Part shown: positions 27,526 to 38,400 of the stretch, piece by piece | How the letters are laid out: every line of letters begins with the position of its first letter | How positions within the stretch are numbered: the first letter of the stretch is position 1 | Assembly: GCF_008520265.1 (NCBI RefSeq) | Contig: NZ_VIQM01000018.1 | Span: 1-64,000, forward strand | Length of the DNA: 64,000 nucleotides | Source: Sphingobacterium cavernae | GTDB taxonomy: Bacteria > Bacteroidota > Bacteroidia > Sphingobacteriales > Sphingobacteriaceae | Reading direction: 5' to 3' | The notes under the pieces: model-generated | The model's database searches: none | Seen by the model: only the letters and a program-made list of their open reading frames with translations | Told to the model about the DNA's origin: nothing | Made by a program: the position numbers and the translations under genes

Positions 27526-28392
27526 ATGAAAAAAATAAATAATATACTACTAGTCTTTCTAAGCATTTTTCTATTTGCGTCTTGTGAGAAAAATGTAGTG
27601 GAATACAAAGCTGATCCTCTTGAAGAAGAGAATACAACTTTATTTCAAATATATTATATGGTTCCTTTGGCAACAGGAGCTGCTAATAATATTAATAAAG
27701 TAGAATTAAATGGAGAGCTGTTGACTAATGAAACAACACCACTTAACACTTATAACTTTATTCCTAGCGGCGCAGTAAGTAAATTTTTTACCACTAAATC
27801 AGGGAATGTGAATTTAAAGTTACATAGAGGCCCTGTTGCAAATCTTACACTTGCTTATGATCAAAATTTTGATCTTCCCACAGGAAGGTATAATTTGGTT
27901 ATTCATGACTTTAGTAAGCCTCCTGTATTGATACCACATCAACTACCATTTCCGACGACGACAACGGAATTTACAGGTACAACCGCATGGGTGAAATTCT
28001 CAAACTTTTTGTATGAAACCGCAGGTATTCCGACAGATAAAAAATTGCAATACCAATGGCAATATACTGTGGATAATGCTACGGCAGAAAAAAGTGAATG
28101 GGCAAATGTTGGTAAGCCGGTTGCTTTTGGAGAATCTACTGGTTGGGAACCAGTTACTGTAAATAAAACTATTGAGATTTCAGCTGGTACAGCACGTATA
28201 GATTATAGAATACGAGTAATAGGAGCTGATGGATCTGACCAAGGAAGTTTAGTCGTTCGAAATTCGGCAGGTAATATGGTGAATTATTCGGATTGGTGGA
28301 ATGCCCAAATTGGACGTATATATCATCATAATTTGGCAGGTTTCAGAGCAGCAACTCCAATTGCTTCGGTTAGAGCTTTTACAGCTAAATAG
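27526..28392 (+). CDS. Accessory surface lipoprotein of the first SusC/D set
   Basis: A 288-residue lipoprotein from the ATG at 27526, giving a signal peptide ending FASC and then EKN. The frame extends 24 codons further upstream, but that part overlaps the susD gene and has no signal peptide. The mature protein is beta-rich, with an N-terminal sandwich (VELNGELLTNETTPLNTYNFIPSG) resembling DUF4397-like folds. It is third in the operon after susC and susD, the SusE/F position, so glycan binding at the surface is the likely role. A terminator follows. Confidence 0.75.
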   Translation: MKKINNILLVFLSIFLFASCEKNVVEYKADPLEEENTTLFQIYYMVPLATGAANNINKVELNGELLTNETTPLNTYNFIPSGAVSKFFTTKSGNVNLKLHRGPVANLTLAYDQNFDLPTGRYNLVIHDFSKPPVLIPHQLPFPTTTTEFTGTTAWVKFSNFLYETAGIPTDKKLQYQWQYTVDNATAEKSEWANVGKPVAFGESTGWEPVTVNKTIEISAGTARIDYRIRVIGADGSDQGSLVVRNSAGNMVNYSDWWNAQIGRIYHHNLAGFRAATPIASVRAFTAK

Positions 28393-28448
28393 GGATAAAT
28401 CAAGTATTGATTATATTTATTTTTTAATAAAATAATCTTGAGACTATA

Positions 28449-28482
28449 AAAGGAGAGTTCATGTAGTTGGACTCTCTTTTTT
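28449..28482 (+). terminator. Terminator after the first SusC/D set
   Basis: GGAGAGT and ACTCTC pair around a loop of about 12 bases, followed by a run of T. Confidence 0.7.
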
Positions 28483-28811
28483 ATATGTAATTATTTTTTT
28501 TGGGATATTTGCTAACAGTAATTTACCAATATTATAGTTTGCTTGTATACTACTTTTTTAGTTAAATAAAAGGTAAATTTAAACTTTAATACTAACGAAA
28601 TGGAATGCGCGTATTATTGCAAATAATATTATATAAAACGCTAACATTTTTATAATATTGCTTTAATTCTTGCGTTTTTATTCAATTTTCATTCATAAAT
28701 GCAAACGAACCGATATGTGTCTATGATTTAAAGTGAAACAACCTTATTTAAATAACCTATTTAAAATAATTATATAATTCAAAAATCGTTAATTAATCAA
28801 CTATCAAACTT
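28483..28811 (+). other. Intergenic region before the second susC
   Basis: No gene is seen. The region is very AT-rich. One TGCGTTTTTA unit followed by TTCAATTTTC in 10-base phase starts at 28671, about 140 bases before the start codon, like the units before other amino-sugar genes in the window. The last bases, AACTATCAAAC, match those before the first susC apart from a TT insertion next to the ATG. Confidence 0.4.
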
Positions 28812-31800
28812 ATGAAAAGAAGATTACTTCTCACATTTTTCGGGGTAGCAGTTTATGCATCCTGTTTGATGGCTCAACAAAAGTCTATTTCCGGAAAGGT
28901 TATTGGGCCTTCTGGAGAGGCACTGAGCAATGTAACAGTAGAGGTTCAGGGTACGAATCGGACTGTCAAAACCAATCCAGATGGATCATTTACGATTCAG
29001 GCATCTCCTGGTGAAATTTTATTATTTAGATCTTTAGGAAGTACTGAATTAACTCAAGTAGTTGGAAATGGAAATGTGTATAATATCACATTAACAAATT
29101 CTGAAGAGGCATTAGAAGAGGTGGTAGTGACTGCTTTAGGAATCCGCAAAGAGAAGAAAGCGCTAGGTTATGCAGTGCAGGATCTCAAGGCTGACGAGCT
29201 TATGAAAAACAAAACTGCAAATATTGTTAATTCTTTGGCTGGTAAAGTAGCTGGTGTAAACGTGACACAGACTTCGGGTTCGGCAGGTGCAGGAGCACAG
29301 ATTATTTTAAGAGGGGGTACATCCCTTGAACGTGATAATCAGCCATTATTTGTAGTAGATGGTGTCATCTATGACAACTCTACGGTTTTGGGAGGAAATA
29401 GTGGTTTTGATGGAGCTCAATCCGTTTCATCAACTAATAGCAATCGTATAATGGATGTTAATCCCGAAGATGTGGAAAGTATGTCTGTATTGAAAGGTCC
29501 GGCTGCGGCAGCACTTTATGGATCAAGGGCAGCAGCGGGGGCGATTATTATTACTACTAAAAAAGGTAAAGAGGGTAGAGCAGAGGTCGCATTTTCTTCT
29601 CGTGCTTCTACCAATTGGGTAAATCGCTTGCCGGAACAGCAAAGTAAATACAAAAGAGGTTACTACAATGCTGCAGGGGTTTTGGATGATTATACAATGC
29701 AATCCTGGGGAGAGAGTTTTGGTGCAAACGATGTGATGTATGATAATATAAAGAACTTTTTTAATAACTCCACAGTTTATGATAATACAGTAAGTTTGGC
29801 TGGAGGTAGTGCTAACACGACATTTTATGTTTCGGCATCTCGTTTTGACCAATCAGGTATTGTGCCCTCCACAGGATATGATAAAACTACGTTTAGATTT
29901 AATGGTGATCAAAAGTATGGTCGACTGACCTTAGGTACCAATGTGGCTTACTCTTTAGCAAATACAGATAAAACTTTAACGTCTGCAGGATTATATAATT
30001 CTGGTGGAACTGGCGCAATGAATTCTGTGTATCGTTGGTCTAGAAATGATGATATGACCAAATATCTAAATGAGGATGGTACTAAATATAGAATGTTTGG
30101 TGATAGACAAAAACTTGAGGATGACATTGAAAATCCATATTGGACAATTAACAAAAACTTATTGGACGATAGAACGGAGCGCTTCACTGCTAATTTGAAT
30201 GCTAATATGAAGTTAGCTGATTGGTGGAATCTATCCTATCGTGTTGGGACAGATAGTTATTTGACTAGAAATAATACATTGGTTTCTGCTGGTGGTGCAG
30301 TAAGACCGCAATGGCAAAACGGTATGATGTCCGCAAGCGACTATAGATTTAATTATTGGTCGTCTAATTTAATGTCCAATTTTGATAAGAAGGTTGGTGA
30401 CTTTGATTTAGGTGCATTGGTAGGTTTTTTCTCGGAGCAAACAAAAGTGAGCAATGAAAGAAGAGTAGGTTTTGATTTTGTAATAGATAATTTTTACAGC
30501 TTCGAAAATATTGTTGATGCCAATAAGAGGTTTAATTCTATTGAATCAAAAAGAAGATTATTTGGTCTTTACGGTGAATTAAGAGCAGGATATAAAAATA
30601 TGTTATTCTTAAATGTAACAGGTCGTAATGATTGGACCTCTACATTACCTGTTGCGAATCGTTCTTATTTCTATCCATCTGTTGGTGGAAGCTTTGTGTT
30701 TTCTGAATTGACTAAAGATTTTTCTTGGTTGAACTATGGAAAACTACGAGCATCTTGGGCAAAAGTTGGTAAAGATGCATCACCTTACTTAACAGCAACT
30801 ACTTTGTGGCCTTCAAGAGAGTTTTTAGGTGGACTTGTTGGAACGGGTAACTTTTGGAATCGTGGTAATCCTGGTCTTAGACCTGAAACTACAACCTCAT
30901 TTGAGGTCGGAGCTGAGTTAAGGTTCTTAAATAATCGCTTAGGAATTGATTACACATATTATACAAATAATTCATACGATCAAATTGTTTCTCCACGTAT
31001 GGGGCAAACAACTGGATATATTTTGGTTTCTGTAAACGCCGGAGATATCTATAATAAAGGTATGGAACTAGCCTTAACGGGTAAACCTGTTGTTGCTTCG
31101 GATTTTACTTGGGAGGCAACTATAAATATGGCTAAAAATAAGGGTACATTAGATAACTTAATAAAAGGTAATGAAATTTTATATGTCACTGATGTTCAGG
31201 TAGGAAATGCAAAGGCAGCTTCATTTAATGGTGGCGACTTTATGGCAATTTCTGGTTCTAGATGGACGCGTACTCCAGATGGAAAGGTGGTGCTCGATGC
31301 AAATACTGGCATGCCAACTAGTGATAATGCTACAACTTACCAAGTTGGTAATAGAGAGCCAAAATTAACAGGTGGTTTTAACAATAGCTTGCAGTACAAA
31401 GATTTGAACTTTTCATTTTTATGGGATTTTAGAATCGGAGGAGATGTGTACAATGGTACAGATTATTTTATGACTGTCAATGGTATGAGTAAGCGTACTA
31501 TGGATAGAGAAAGCCTAACAATAAACGGTGCGGTGCAAACCGGTACGGTGGATGGTGTAGCGACTTATGAAGACCGTAGTTTTACATTTGAGGCAGATCA
31601 ATTTTACATGATCAGAAATGTAAACACAAGTGGTCGTAAGATAATACAAGACTATTATTCAGATTTCTATGTTAGAGAGAGTGCTAATTTCCAGACAAAT
31701 ACAAATTGGCTTCGTTTAAGAACGGTTTCTTTATCTTATGATTTCACTAAATATATCGTGAAGAATGCTTCACTTAATAGAGTTGTAAAAGGTCTTACAG

Positions 31801-31967
31801 CAACCGCTCAAGGTACAAACCTGTTGTTATTTACAAATTATAAAGGTATGGATCCAGAGGCTTCAGCGGCCGGTAGTGGTGTTGTTGGTTCTAGTTCGGT
31901 TGGTATTGATTTCAATGGTGTGCCAAGTACAGCTGGTTTTATGTTTGGTGTTAACTTAAAATTCTAA
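28812..31967 (+). CDS. SusC/RagA family TonB-linked outer-membrane transporter, copy 2
   Basis: A 1051-residue SusC-type transporter with a signal peptide (LMA/QQ), a regulatory-like domain (about 25-105), the transition ALEEVVVTALGIRKEKKALGY, a plug (GKVAGVNVTQTSGSAGAG, PLFVVDGVIYDNS) and a barrel ending MFGVNLKF. There is no STN domain. It lies 11 bases before a SusD partner. Its 5' end shares 70 of 71 bases with the susC at 22508, far above the identity beyond that point, which suggests local gene conversion. Confidence 0.93.
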   Translation: MKRRLLLTFFGVAVYASCLMAQQKSISGKVIGPSGEALSNVTVEVQGTNRTVKTNPDGSFTIQASPGEILLFRSLGSTELTQVVGNGNVYNITLTNSEEALEEVVVTALGIRKEKKALGYAVQDLKADELMKNKTANIVNSLAGKVAGVNVTQTSGSAGAGAQIILRGGTSLERDNQPLFVVDGVIYDNSTVLGGNSGFDGAQSVSSTNSNRIMDVNPEDVESMSVLKGPAAAALYGSRAAAGAIIITTKKGKEGRAEVAFSSRASTNWVNRLPEQQSKYKRGYYNAAGVLDDYTMQSWGESFGANDVMYDNIKNFFNNSTVYDNTVSLAGGSANTTFYVSASRFDQSGIVPSTGYDKTTFRFNGDQKYGRLTLGTNVAYSLANTDKTLTSAGLYNSGGTGAMNSVYRWSRNDDMTKYLNEDGTKYRMFGDRQKLEDDIENPYWTINKNLLDDRTERFTANLNANMKLADWWNLSYRVGTDSYLTRNNTLVSAGGAVRPQWQNGMMSASDYRFNYWSSNLMSNFDKKVGDFDLGALVGFFSEQTKVSNERRVGFDFVIDNFYSFENIVDANKRFNSIESKRRLFGLYGELRAGYKNMLFLNVTGRNDWTSTLPVANRSYFYPSVGGSFVFSELTKDFSWLNYGKLRASWAKVGKDASPYLTATTLWPSREFLGGLVGTGNFWNRGNPGLRPETTTSFEVGAELRFLNNRLGIDYTYYTNNSYDQIVSPRMGQTTGYILVSVNAGDIYNKGMELALTGKPVVASDFTWEATINMAKNKGTLDNLIKGNEILYVTDVQVGNAKAASFNGGDFMAISGSRWTRTPDGKVVLDANTGMPTSDNATTYQVGNREPKLTGGFNNSLQYKDLNFSFLWDFRIGGDVYNGTDYFMTVNGMSKRTMDRESLTINGAVQTGTVDGVATYEDRSFTFEADQFYMIRNVNTSGRKIIQDYYSDFYVRESANFQTNTNWLRLRTVSLSYDFTKYIVKNASLNRVVKGLTATAQGTNLLLFTNYKGMDPEASAAGSGVVGSSSVGIDFNGVPSTAGFMFGVNLKF

Positions 31968-31978
31968 TAAATCGCATT

Positions 31979-33772
31979 ATGAAACGTTTTAACAAAATTA
32001 TACTATTCGTCTCGGCTATTTTATTATTTAATAGCTGTAAAGAAAGTTGGTTGGATATTAATGTCGATCCTAGTAATCCAACTAACGTTGTGGCGCCCAT
32101 GCAAAATAGATTGCCTTGGATGCAGCATCATTTACTTTATGCTCATGCAGCAGCTGGAGTTAGATCGGCGTTGATCACACAAAATTTGACTTTTATAAAA
32201 AACACATCGCAACAAAGTATGTCTGCCGGTTGGGATCCTATACAAGGTATGTCAACTACTCCTTACCAGTTTTTCTTCGTTGCAGTGGGTTCTAATATAG
32301 CTGATCTTGAGAAAGCTGCAGAAGCGCAAGGAGCGTTCCATTATCTTGGAGCGGCTAAAGTTATTAAAGCAATGGGATTCATGCTTATGGTAGATTGGTT
32401 GGGAGAAATTCCTTATACAGAGGCTTTAGGTGAAAATATTTCTCCAAAATTTGATGATGGAAAAACAATTTTCGAAGGTTGTATAAGAGATATCGATCAA
32501 GCTGTCGCGTATTTTGAAATGACACAAGCAGTAGGAGCTCCAGCATTGAGTGCAGGTGATAGTTGGAATGGTGGTGATGTAGATAAATGGAAACGATTAG
32601 CAAATGGATTAAAAGCCAGATGGTTAAATAATCTATCAAAAAAATCCATCTACAATCCCGATGAAATATTAGCTCTATTATACAAAGCGCCAATTAATAA
32701 TGCAACTAGTACAGTTGTAAATCACGTGGATGTTGTTGAACCTGTAGGTGATGTTTTGTTTGGTGACCCGCTAAAAGCTTCGGTAATCTTTTCTAATATG
32801 GGTATGAATACAAACTTTAGAATTACTAAGTGGTATGAGGATATTTTAACTAATACGTCTAATCCAAGTGTTTCAGATCCTAGAGCAGATAAAATGATTC
32901 CTTGGGCCCAGTTTGGAAGTGGAAGTATTCAGAATAAAATATTCAAACGTTCAAAGGGTGTAGACATGTCGTCTGATATACGGATGAATGCAGGTCCTAT
33001 TACGCCATCTTTTAACAATAGTGCGTCTGTATTAACGTTGAACGCGGGAACTGCAGCTGAACGCAAAATAGCTCCTTATGCTAACTATATAGCAGGAACA
33101 AATAGCGCTCGTTATGGCGATACATTATATGTTTCCACAAAAAGTAATTCGATTGGTTACAATAAAGCAGCTAATGACCAATATGTTTGGGCTGATGGTA
33201 GCTCTGCGGGCACAAGTATATTTAATGCAAGACCAGATGCGCCTACCTTTGTGATGACTTATGCAGAAATGTGCTTTATTAAGGCTGAGATTTATTTTAA
33301 GAAAGGCAATAATACTATGGCCTTTGAGGCGTATAAAGCGGGTATCAAAGCACATATTGATATGATGAATGCAAAACTGAATCAATATGGATCAGTTAAC
33401 CCTAGCAAATCCCCAATGAGCGCTGCTTCAATCACTAATTTCCTTGAGAATGGTATTGGTACAGCGGGAAATTTGACGCTAAGTAAGATTATGACGCAAA
33501 AGTATATTGCACTATCTTATTCACATCAGAACTGGAATGATATGAGAAGGAATAATTATAATCCATCAATATATAATGGATGGAAAGTTCCTTACGAATA
33601 TACGGTTACCGCGTCGGCACAAAATAAAATTCCACAGGGAAAATATTTTCGACGAGTAATGCAGGTGAATCACGAGTTTAATTATAATGCTGAAAATGTT
33701 AAGGCTTCTCATCCTCGAGCTTTAAATGATGATATCTGGTCTCAGCCTGTATGGTGGGATATTGAAGAATAA
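31979..33772 (+). CDS. SusD/RagB-like lipoprotein (SusD-like_2 type), copy 2
   Basis: A 597-residue surface lipoprotein with the lipobox in LLFNSC followed by KESWLDINVDPSNPTNV, typical of the SusD-like_2 branch. Helical repeats include AEMCFIKAEIYFKKGNNTMAF. It pairs with the susC gene 11 bases upstream. A strong terminator follows, so this transporter pair is a separate transcript from the namZ cluster. Confidence 0.9.
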   Translation: MKRFNKIILFVSAILLFNSCKESWLDINVDPSNPTNVVAPMQNRLPWMQHHLLYAHAAAGVRSALITQNLTFIKNTSQQSMSAGWDPIQGMSTTPYQFFFVAVGSNIADLEKAAEAQGAFHYLGAAKVIKAMGFMLMVDWLGEIPYTEALGENISPKFDDGKTIFEGCIRDIDQAVAYFEMTQAVGAPALSAGDSWNGGDVDKWKRLANGLKARWLNNLSKKSIYNPDEILALLYKAPINNATSTVVNHVDVVEPVGDVLFGDPLKASVIFSNMGMNTNFRITKWYEDILTNTSNPSVSDPRADKMIPWAQFGSGSIQNKIFKRSKGVDMSSDIRMNAGPITPSFNNSASVLTLNAGTAAERKIAPYANYIAGTNSARYGDTLYVSTKSNSIGYNKAANDQYVWADGSSAGTSIFNARPDAPTFVMTYAEMCFIKAEIYFKKGNNTMAFEAYKAGIKAHIDMMNAKLNQYGSVNPSKSPMSAASITNFLENGIGTAGNLTLSKIMTQKYIALSYSHQNWNDMRRNNYNPSIYNGWKVPYEYTVTASAQNKIPQGKYFRRVMQVNHEFNYNAENVKASHPRALNDDIWSQPVWWDIEE

Positions 33773-33796
33773 TAAATCCAAAATTTTAATTCTATT

Positions 33797-33822
33797 AGCC
33801 TCCAATTTTTGGAGGCTTTTTT
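33797..33822 (+). terminator. Terminator after the second SusC/D pair
   Basis: AGCCTCCAA and TTGGAGGCT pair around three T residues, with six T following. Confidence 0.9.
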
Positions 33823-34114
33823 ATGCTGAAAACATTTGTGTAACATAAAAATTACTAAATAGTGTTTTTAGTACACTATATCCCTGACGTTTTTTATAGA
33901 AATAGTTGTTTTAATCAGGTTTTTTAACATTAATTTACATTTAATGATTTCTTATTGTTGCCTTAACAACTATCGTTTTTATGCGTTTTGTTGGTGGATA
34001 CCCCACACATAAATGAATTAAACTATAGATATCTTGCTTTTTTGTGCGTTTTTGTTGTATTTTTATACCTATCAATCATCTATTATAAATTATTAAAGAA
34101 TTAGTGTAATTAAA
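33823..34114 (+). promoter_or_regulatory. namZ upstream region with two sets of phased TGCG/T-tract units
   Basis: No gene is present. CGTTTTTATG then CGTTTTGTTG lie 10 bases apart from 33974. A second set, TGCTTTTTTG, TGCGTTTTTG and TTGTATTTTT, runs in strict 10-base steps from 34035, about 70 bases before the namZ ATG. The motif and its distance match those before the GH3 and murQ genes. A TATACC sequence follows near 34065, but no clear TAnnTTTG is seen. Confidence 0.5.
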
Positions 34115-35353
34115 ATGATAAAGACCAATATTCTAATTTCATTTACCTTATTATGTCTTATAGTAGTGAGCTGCGGTATCTGCAACTCATCTAAAGAAAA
34201 TAAGAAAAGCACAGCTGCTTCTAGTAGAGAATACGCTACTAATAAAATCATCCCTGGAGCTGATCAGGTGTCTAATTACCTGTCCTTTTTAAAAGGAAAG
34301 AAAGTGGGGCTTATGGGCAATCAAACGACTATTGTCGGTGATCGAAAGGAACATTTAGTTGATGTACTACTTAGAGAAGGTGTTGATTTGAAGTTTGGTT
34401 TTGCTCCTGAGCACGGCTTTAGGGGAACTATAGAACGTGGCGAGAAAGTAGATAATGATAAAGACTCAAAAACAGGTCTACCCTTATATACATTATATGG
34501 AGGTAACGAAAAACAAGATTCAATCGTACAGTCTATTGATGTAATGATATTTGATTTGCAAGATGTAGGTGCGCGTTTTTATACATATATCACATCTTTG
34601 CATCGTGTAATGGAGTTGTGTGCTAAACACAATAAAGAATTAATCGTATTGGATCGTCCGAATCCTTGTGGTGATCAAGTAGATGGACCAGTGCGCAAAG
34701 ATGATAAATTCAAATCCAATGTTTCTTACCATAAAATCGCTATGGTGCATGGTCTAACTGTTGGTGAATTGGCCAAAATGATCAATGGCGAAAAATGGTT
34801 AGAAAACGGGCGTCAATGTAAATTGACTGTAATCCCAGTTGAAAACTGGGATCATTCTAAAATTTATGAATTACCTGTAATTCCTTCTCCTTCATTACCT
34901 AATCATCTTTCGGTTAGACTTTACGCATCATTATGCCTTTTTGAAGGTACTGAGATTTCCGTAGGACGTGGAACTGATTGGCCATTTCAAGTAGTTGGAT
35001 ATAATAATCCAGTTTATGGTAATTTCTCATATAATCCAGGTGAGAAGGAAGGGATGGTAAAACATGTTGAGGGTAAAGGTCAAACCATGTATGGATTGGA
35101 TTTACGTCAATTGGACGCTGATAAGCAAAAATTTACACTAAAATATATTCTTGATTTTTATCAAAAAATGCCAGATAAGACAAAATTCTTTACTCGTGCT
35201 GAATTCTTCGACAAATTAGCTGGAACGGATGAATTGCGTAAACAAATTTTAGCTGGGAAAACAGAAAAAGAAATTCGCGCATCTTGGGCGAAAGAATTAG
35301 CTGATTATAAGAAAATGCGTAAGAAGTATTTGCTATACAAAGACTTTGAATAA
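34115..35353 (+). CDS. namZ: Exo-beta-N-acetylmuramidase NamZ (DUF1343, GH171)
   Basis: A 412-residue lipoprotein (lipid Cys 20 in VVSC). The whole DUF1343 fold is present: GLMGNQTT, FAPEHGFRG (96-104), DLQDVGARFYTY (147-158), DRPNP (180-184), HGLTVGELAKMI, and FEGTEISVGRGTDWPF. Characterised family members remove MurNAc from the non-reducing end of peptidoglycan glycan fragments. It leads a cluster with susC, susD and further hydrolases, and murQ about 13 kb downstream would process imported MurNAc. The upstream region carries the phased TGCGTTTTT repeats. Confidence in the family is high; activity is inferred from characterised homologues. Confidence 0.92.
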   Translation: MIKTNILISFTLLCLIVVSCGICNSSKENKKSTAASSREYATNKIIPGADQVSNYLSFLKGKKVGLMGNQTTIVGDRKEHLVDVLLREGVDLKFGFAPEHGFRGTIERGEKVDNDKDSKTGLPLYTLYGGNEKQDSIVQSIDVMIFDLQDVGARFYTYITSLHRVMELCAKHNKELIVLDRPNPCGDQVDGPVRKDDKFKSNVSYHKIAMVHGLTVGELAKMINGEKWLENGRQCKLTVIPVENWDHSKIYELPVIPSPSLPNHLSVRLYASLCLFEGTEISVGRGTDWPFQVVGYNNPVYGNFSYNPGEKEGMVKHVEGKGQTMYGLDLRQLDADKQKFTLKYILDFYQKMPDKTKFFTRAEFFDKLAGTDELRKQILAGKTEKEIRASWAKELADYKKMRKKYLLYKDFE

Positions 35354-35442
35354 GCTTTTTATTTAAAACAAACTAATTATGGTAGTCATGCCCAATAGCA
35401 AATGCAAATGCCATAAAATTATGATAATTCCATTTATTTAAT

Positions 35443-38400
35443 ATGCTATATATGAGAAATACATTACTATTCTCAATGGCGCTAGGATTAACTTTGTCTG
35501 CCCATGCGAATAGCGCAAAGGTAGCTAATAACGCGAATCTTAGTGCTGCTACTTCCTATTTAAATAATAGGTTGGTTCAAAATTCTGTGCAAGGAACAGT
35601 TTCTGATGCGAGTGGTCCTCTTCCAGGAGTTACTGTCTCAGTTATAGGTATTCCTGGTTCAACAAGTACCAATGCAAATGGTAAGTTTACGATAAACGCA
35701 CCATTAGGTTCTACTTTGAGGTTCTCAAGTATTGGTTATGTTAGTCAAGATGTTAAAGTAACATCTAATACCGTTAATATTACGCTTTTGGAAGAAGATA
35801 ACTCTTTGGAAGAGGTTGTAGTGGTTGGATATGGTACACAAAAGAAAGAGCATTTAACTGGAGCTGTATCTTCAATAAATGTAAGCGAAGTTATGGGATC
35901 TCGTCCCATACCAGATGCTGGTAGAGGTATGCAAGGTACGATACCAGGATTATCCGTTACGCTTCCAACGGGCGAAGTTGGATCTGATCCAGTAATGAAA
36001 ATCCGTGGTCAAATAGCTTCTATTGCTGGATCAAGTAATCCACTAATTTTAGTTGACAACGTAGAAATTCCAAGTATAAATCTTGTAAACCCCAATGACA
36101 TTGAATCGATATCCGTATTAAAAGATGCTGCTTCATCATCTATTTATGGAGCAAAAGCTGCTTTTGGTGTTATTTTAATTACTACAAAGAAAGGATCTAA
36201 GACGGATTCTCATAATGTCTCATATTCCAATAACCTATCTCTTCAATCTCCAATGAAACCTATTGATATTGCAGGAATTGATGGGTTAGAGTATACACTA
36301 GAAGCACATGAAAATCAGCAGCAACCTGGTCCTGCAGGAGGGTTTTGGCGTGTAAATCGTGAAAGCTTAGAACGTATTAAGGAGTGGCAACAAAAATTTG
36401 GCGGTGTTGTTGGTGATTATGATCCGGTTTTATATGGTCGTGACTGGTACTTTGATGGAGTAGATAAGTTTGGTCTTAGATTATATGATCCAGCTAAAGT
36501 TATGATAAAAGATAATGCTTTTTCTCATTTACACAATTTGGGGTTAAGTGGAAAGTCTGGTAACACTAATTATAACTTAGGTGTAGGTTATTTAGGGCAG
36601 CAAGGTATGATGAGGCCTGCTCAACATGATGATTTTACTAGATATAATGCTACATTGAGCTTATCTACTAAAGTTAATGACTTTTTAACCTTAAGAGGAG
36701 GAGCTATGTATTCGGATGGTACAAAGCGTTATCCTAATTCAGCAACGGGATTTGGCGCGGATCCTTGGTTATATTTATACCGTTGGTCTAGATTGTTCCC
36801 AATAGCAGCACAAGAACATGGTACCGATGTAAGAGACCCTTATTTTGATACAAAAAATGCTCATACAGCCTACAAAACAGACCGTTATACCAATTTGAAT
36901 TTAGGTACTACTATTGATATCATGAAAGGCTGGGATTTAAAGGCTGACTACGCATATAGTACCGAAAATGATTCAGATAGATCTTCTATGCCATCTTTCC
37001 GAGGTGCTTGGCATTGGTATGCTCCTGTTGCATGGAATGAAAATGGTTCACAAGTATATGTAGATGAAAATGGTATTCCTACCGATAATGGAGGTGTTCC
37101 AGGATATCGTTTCCCAGTAGAAACATATATTACGAAAGAGCAATCAAATATTTATAAGCGTTCACTAAATTCTAAACGACATACATTCAATGCATTCACT
37201 ACCTATGGTAAAACATTTAATGAAGACCATGATGTGAAATTAATGTTAGGAACTAACGTTGTCGCGTATAAGTGGAACGATACTTGGGCCAGAAGAACTA
37301 ACTTAATTAATGAAGAAAACCCTCAATTTAATTTTGCGACAGGAATTGAAACAAATGGAGCAAATGAAAATTGGGATTCGCAAGTAGGTTTCTTTGGTCG
37401 CGCTAATTATGTTTACAAAGGAAAATACTTAGTAGAAGGTAATTTGCGATATGATGGAACATCTAAATTCCCTCCTCATTTGAAATGGAGATGGTACCCA
37501 TCTGTTTCTGCTGGTTGGGTAATATCTAATGAAGGCTTTATGGAAAATATTTCAGATGTATTATCATTTGCTAAAATTCGCGGTTCTTGGGGTAATATAG
37601 GTGATCAATCTGTATCCAACTCGTTATATGTTCCTACTATGGCTATTGGTAAAAATAATTGGTTAAATGGTTCAGGTCAACAGTTCTTCCAATTAGGTAC
37701 TCCTGGAGCAGTCTCAACTGCAATTACGTGGCAAGATATAGAACACTCCAACATAGGAGCAGATTTACGATTCTTTAATAAGTTGGGTGTAACATTAGAG
37801 TATTTTCAAAGAAATACAAATAACATGATAATACCTGGCGAGTCATTGCCAAACACTTTCGGTGCCAGTGCACCTCAAGGCAATTTTGGAACTTTGCAAA
37901 CTAAGGGTTGGGAGATAAATCTGGACTTCAGCCATACATTTGATAATGGTCTAAAATTAACAGCAAATGCTAATTTAGCAGATGCAATTTCTAAAATTAC
38001 TAAAGGTGCTGATTGGAATACTCCATGGGAGAATCGTTTACTAAGTAACGCATATTCTACTGGCAGAACCTATGGTGATATTTTTGGTTATGTTACCGAT
38101 CGCCTATATCAAGCAGATGATTTTGTCTATGATGCAAATGGAAATCACGTTGTAACCACTATAATTCATGAAGGTGCTACAAGGCAAACCAACCAGTTAG
38201 TTGGCGATAACCCAATCTATCAAACACAACTTCAAACAGGTACAGCATCTTGGGGATATATTTCTCCGGGTGATGTTAAATTTGTTGACGTTAATGGAGA
38301 TGGATACATAACAAATGGTAAGAACACAAATGGAGATGCTGGAGATAGAGTGAAAATCGGAAATTCAACGCCTCGCTACGAATATGGTTTCCGTTTAGGA

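Noticed and set aside
35380-35442. A 20-codon frame between namZ and susC.
   Set aside because: No membrane helix, motif or coding signal; probably chance in the leader.
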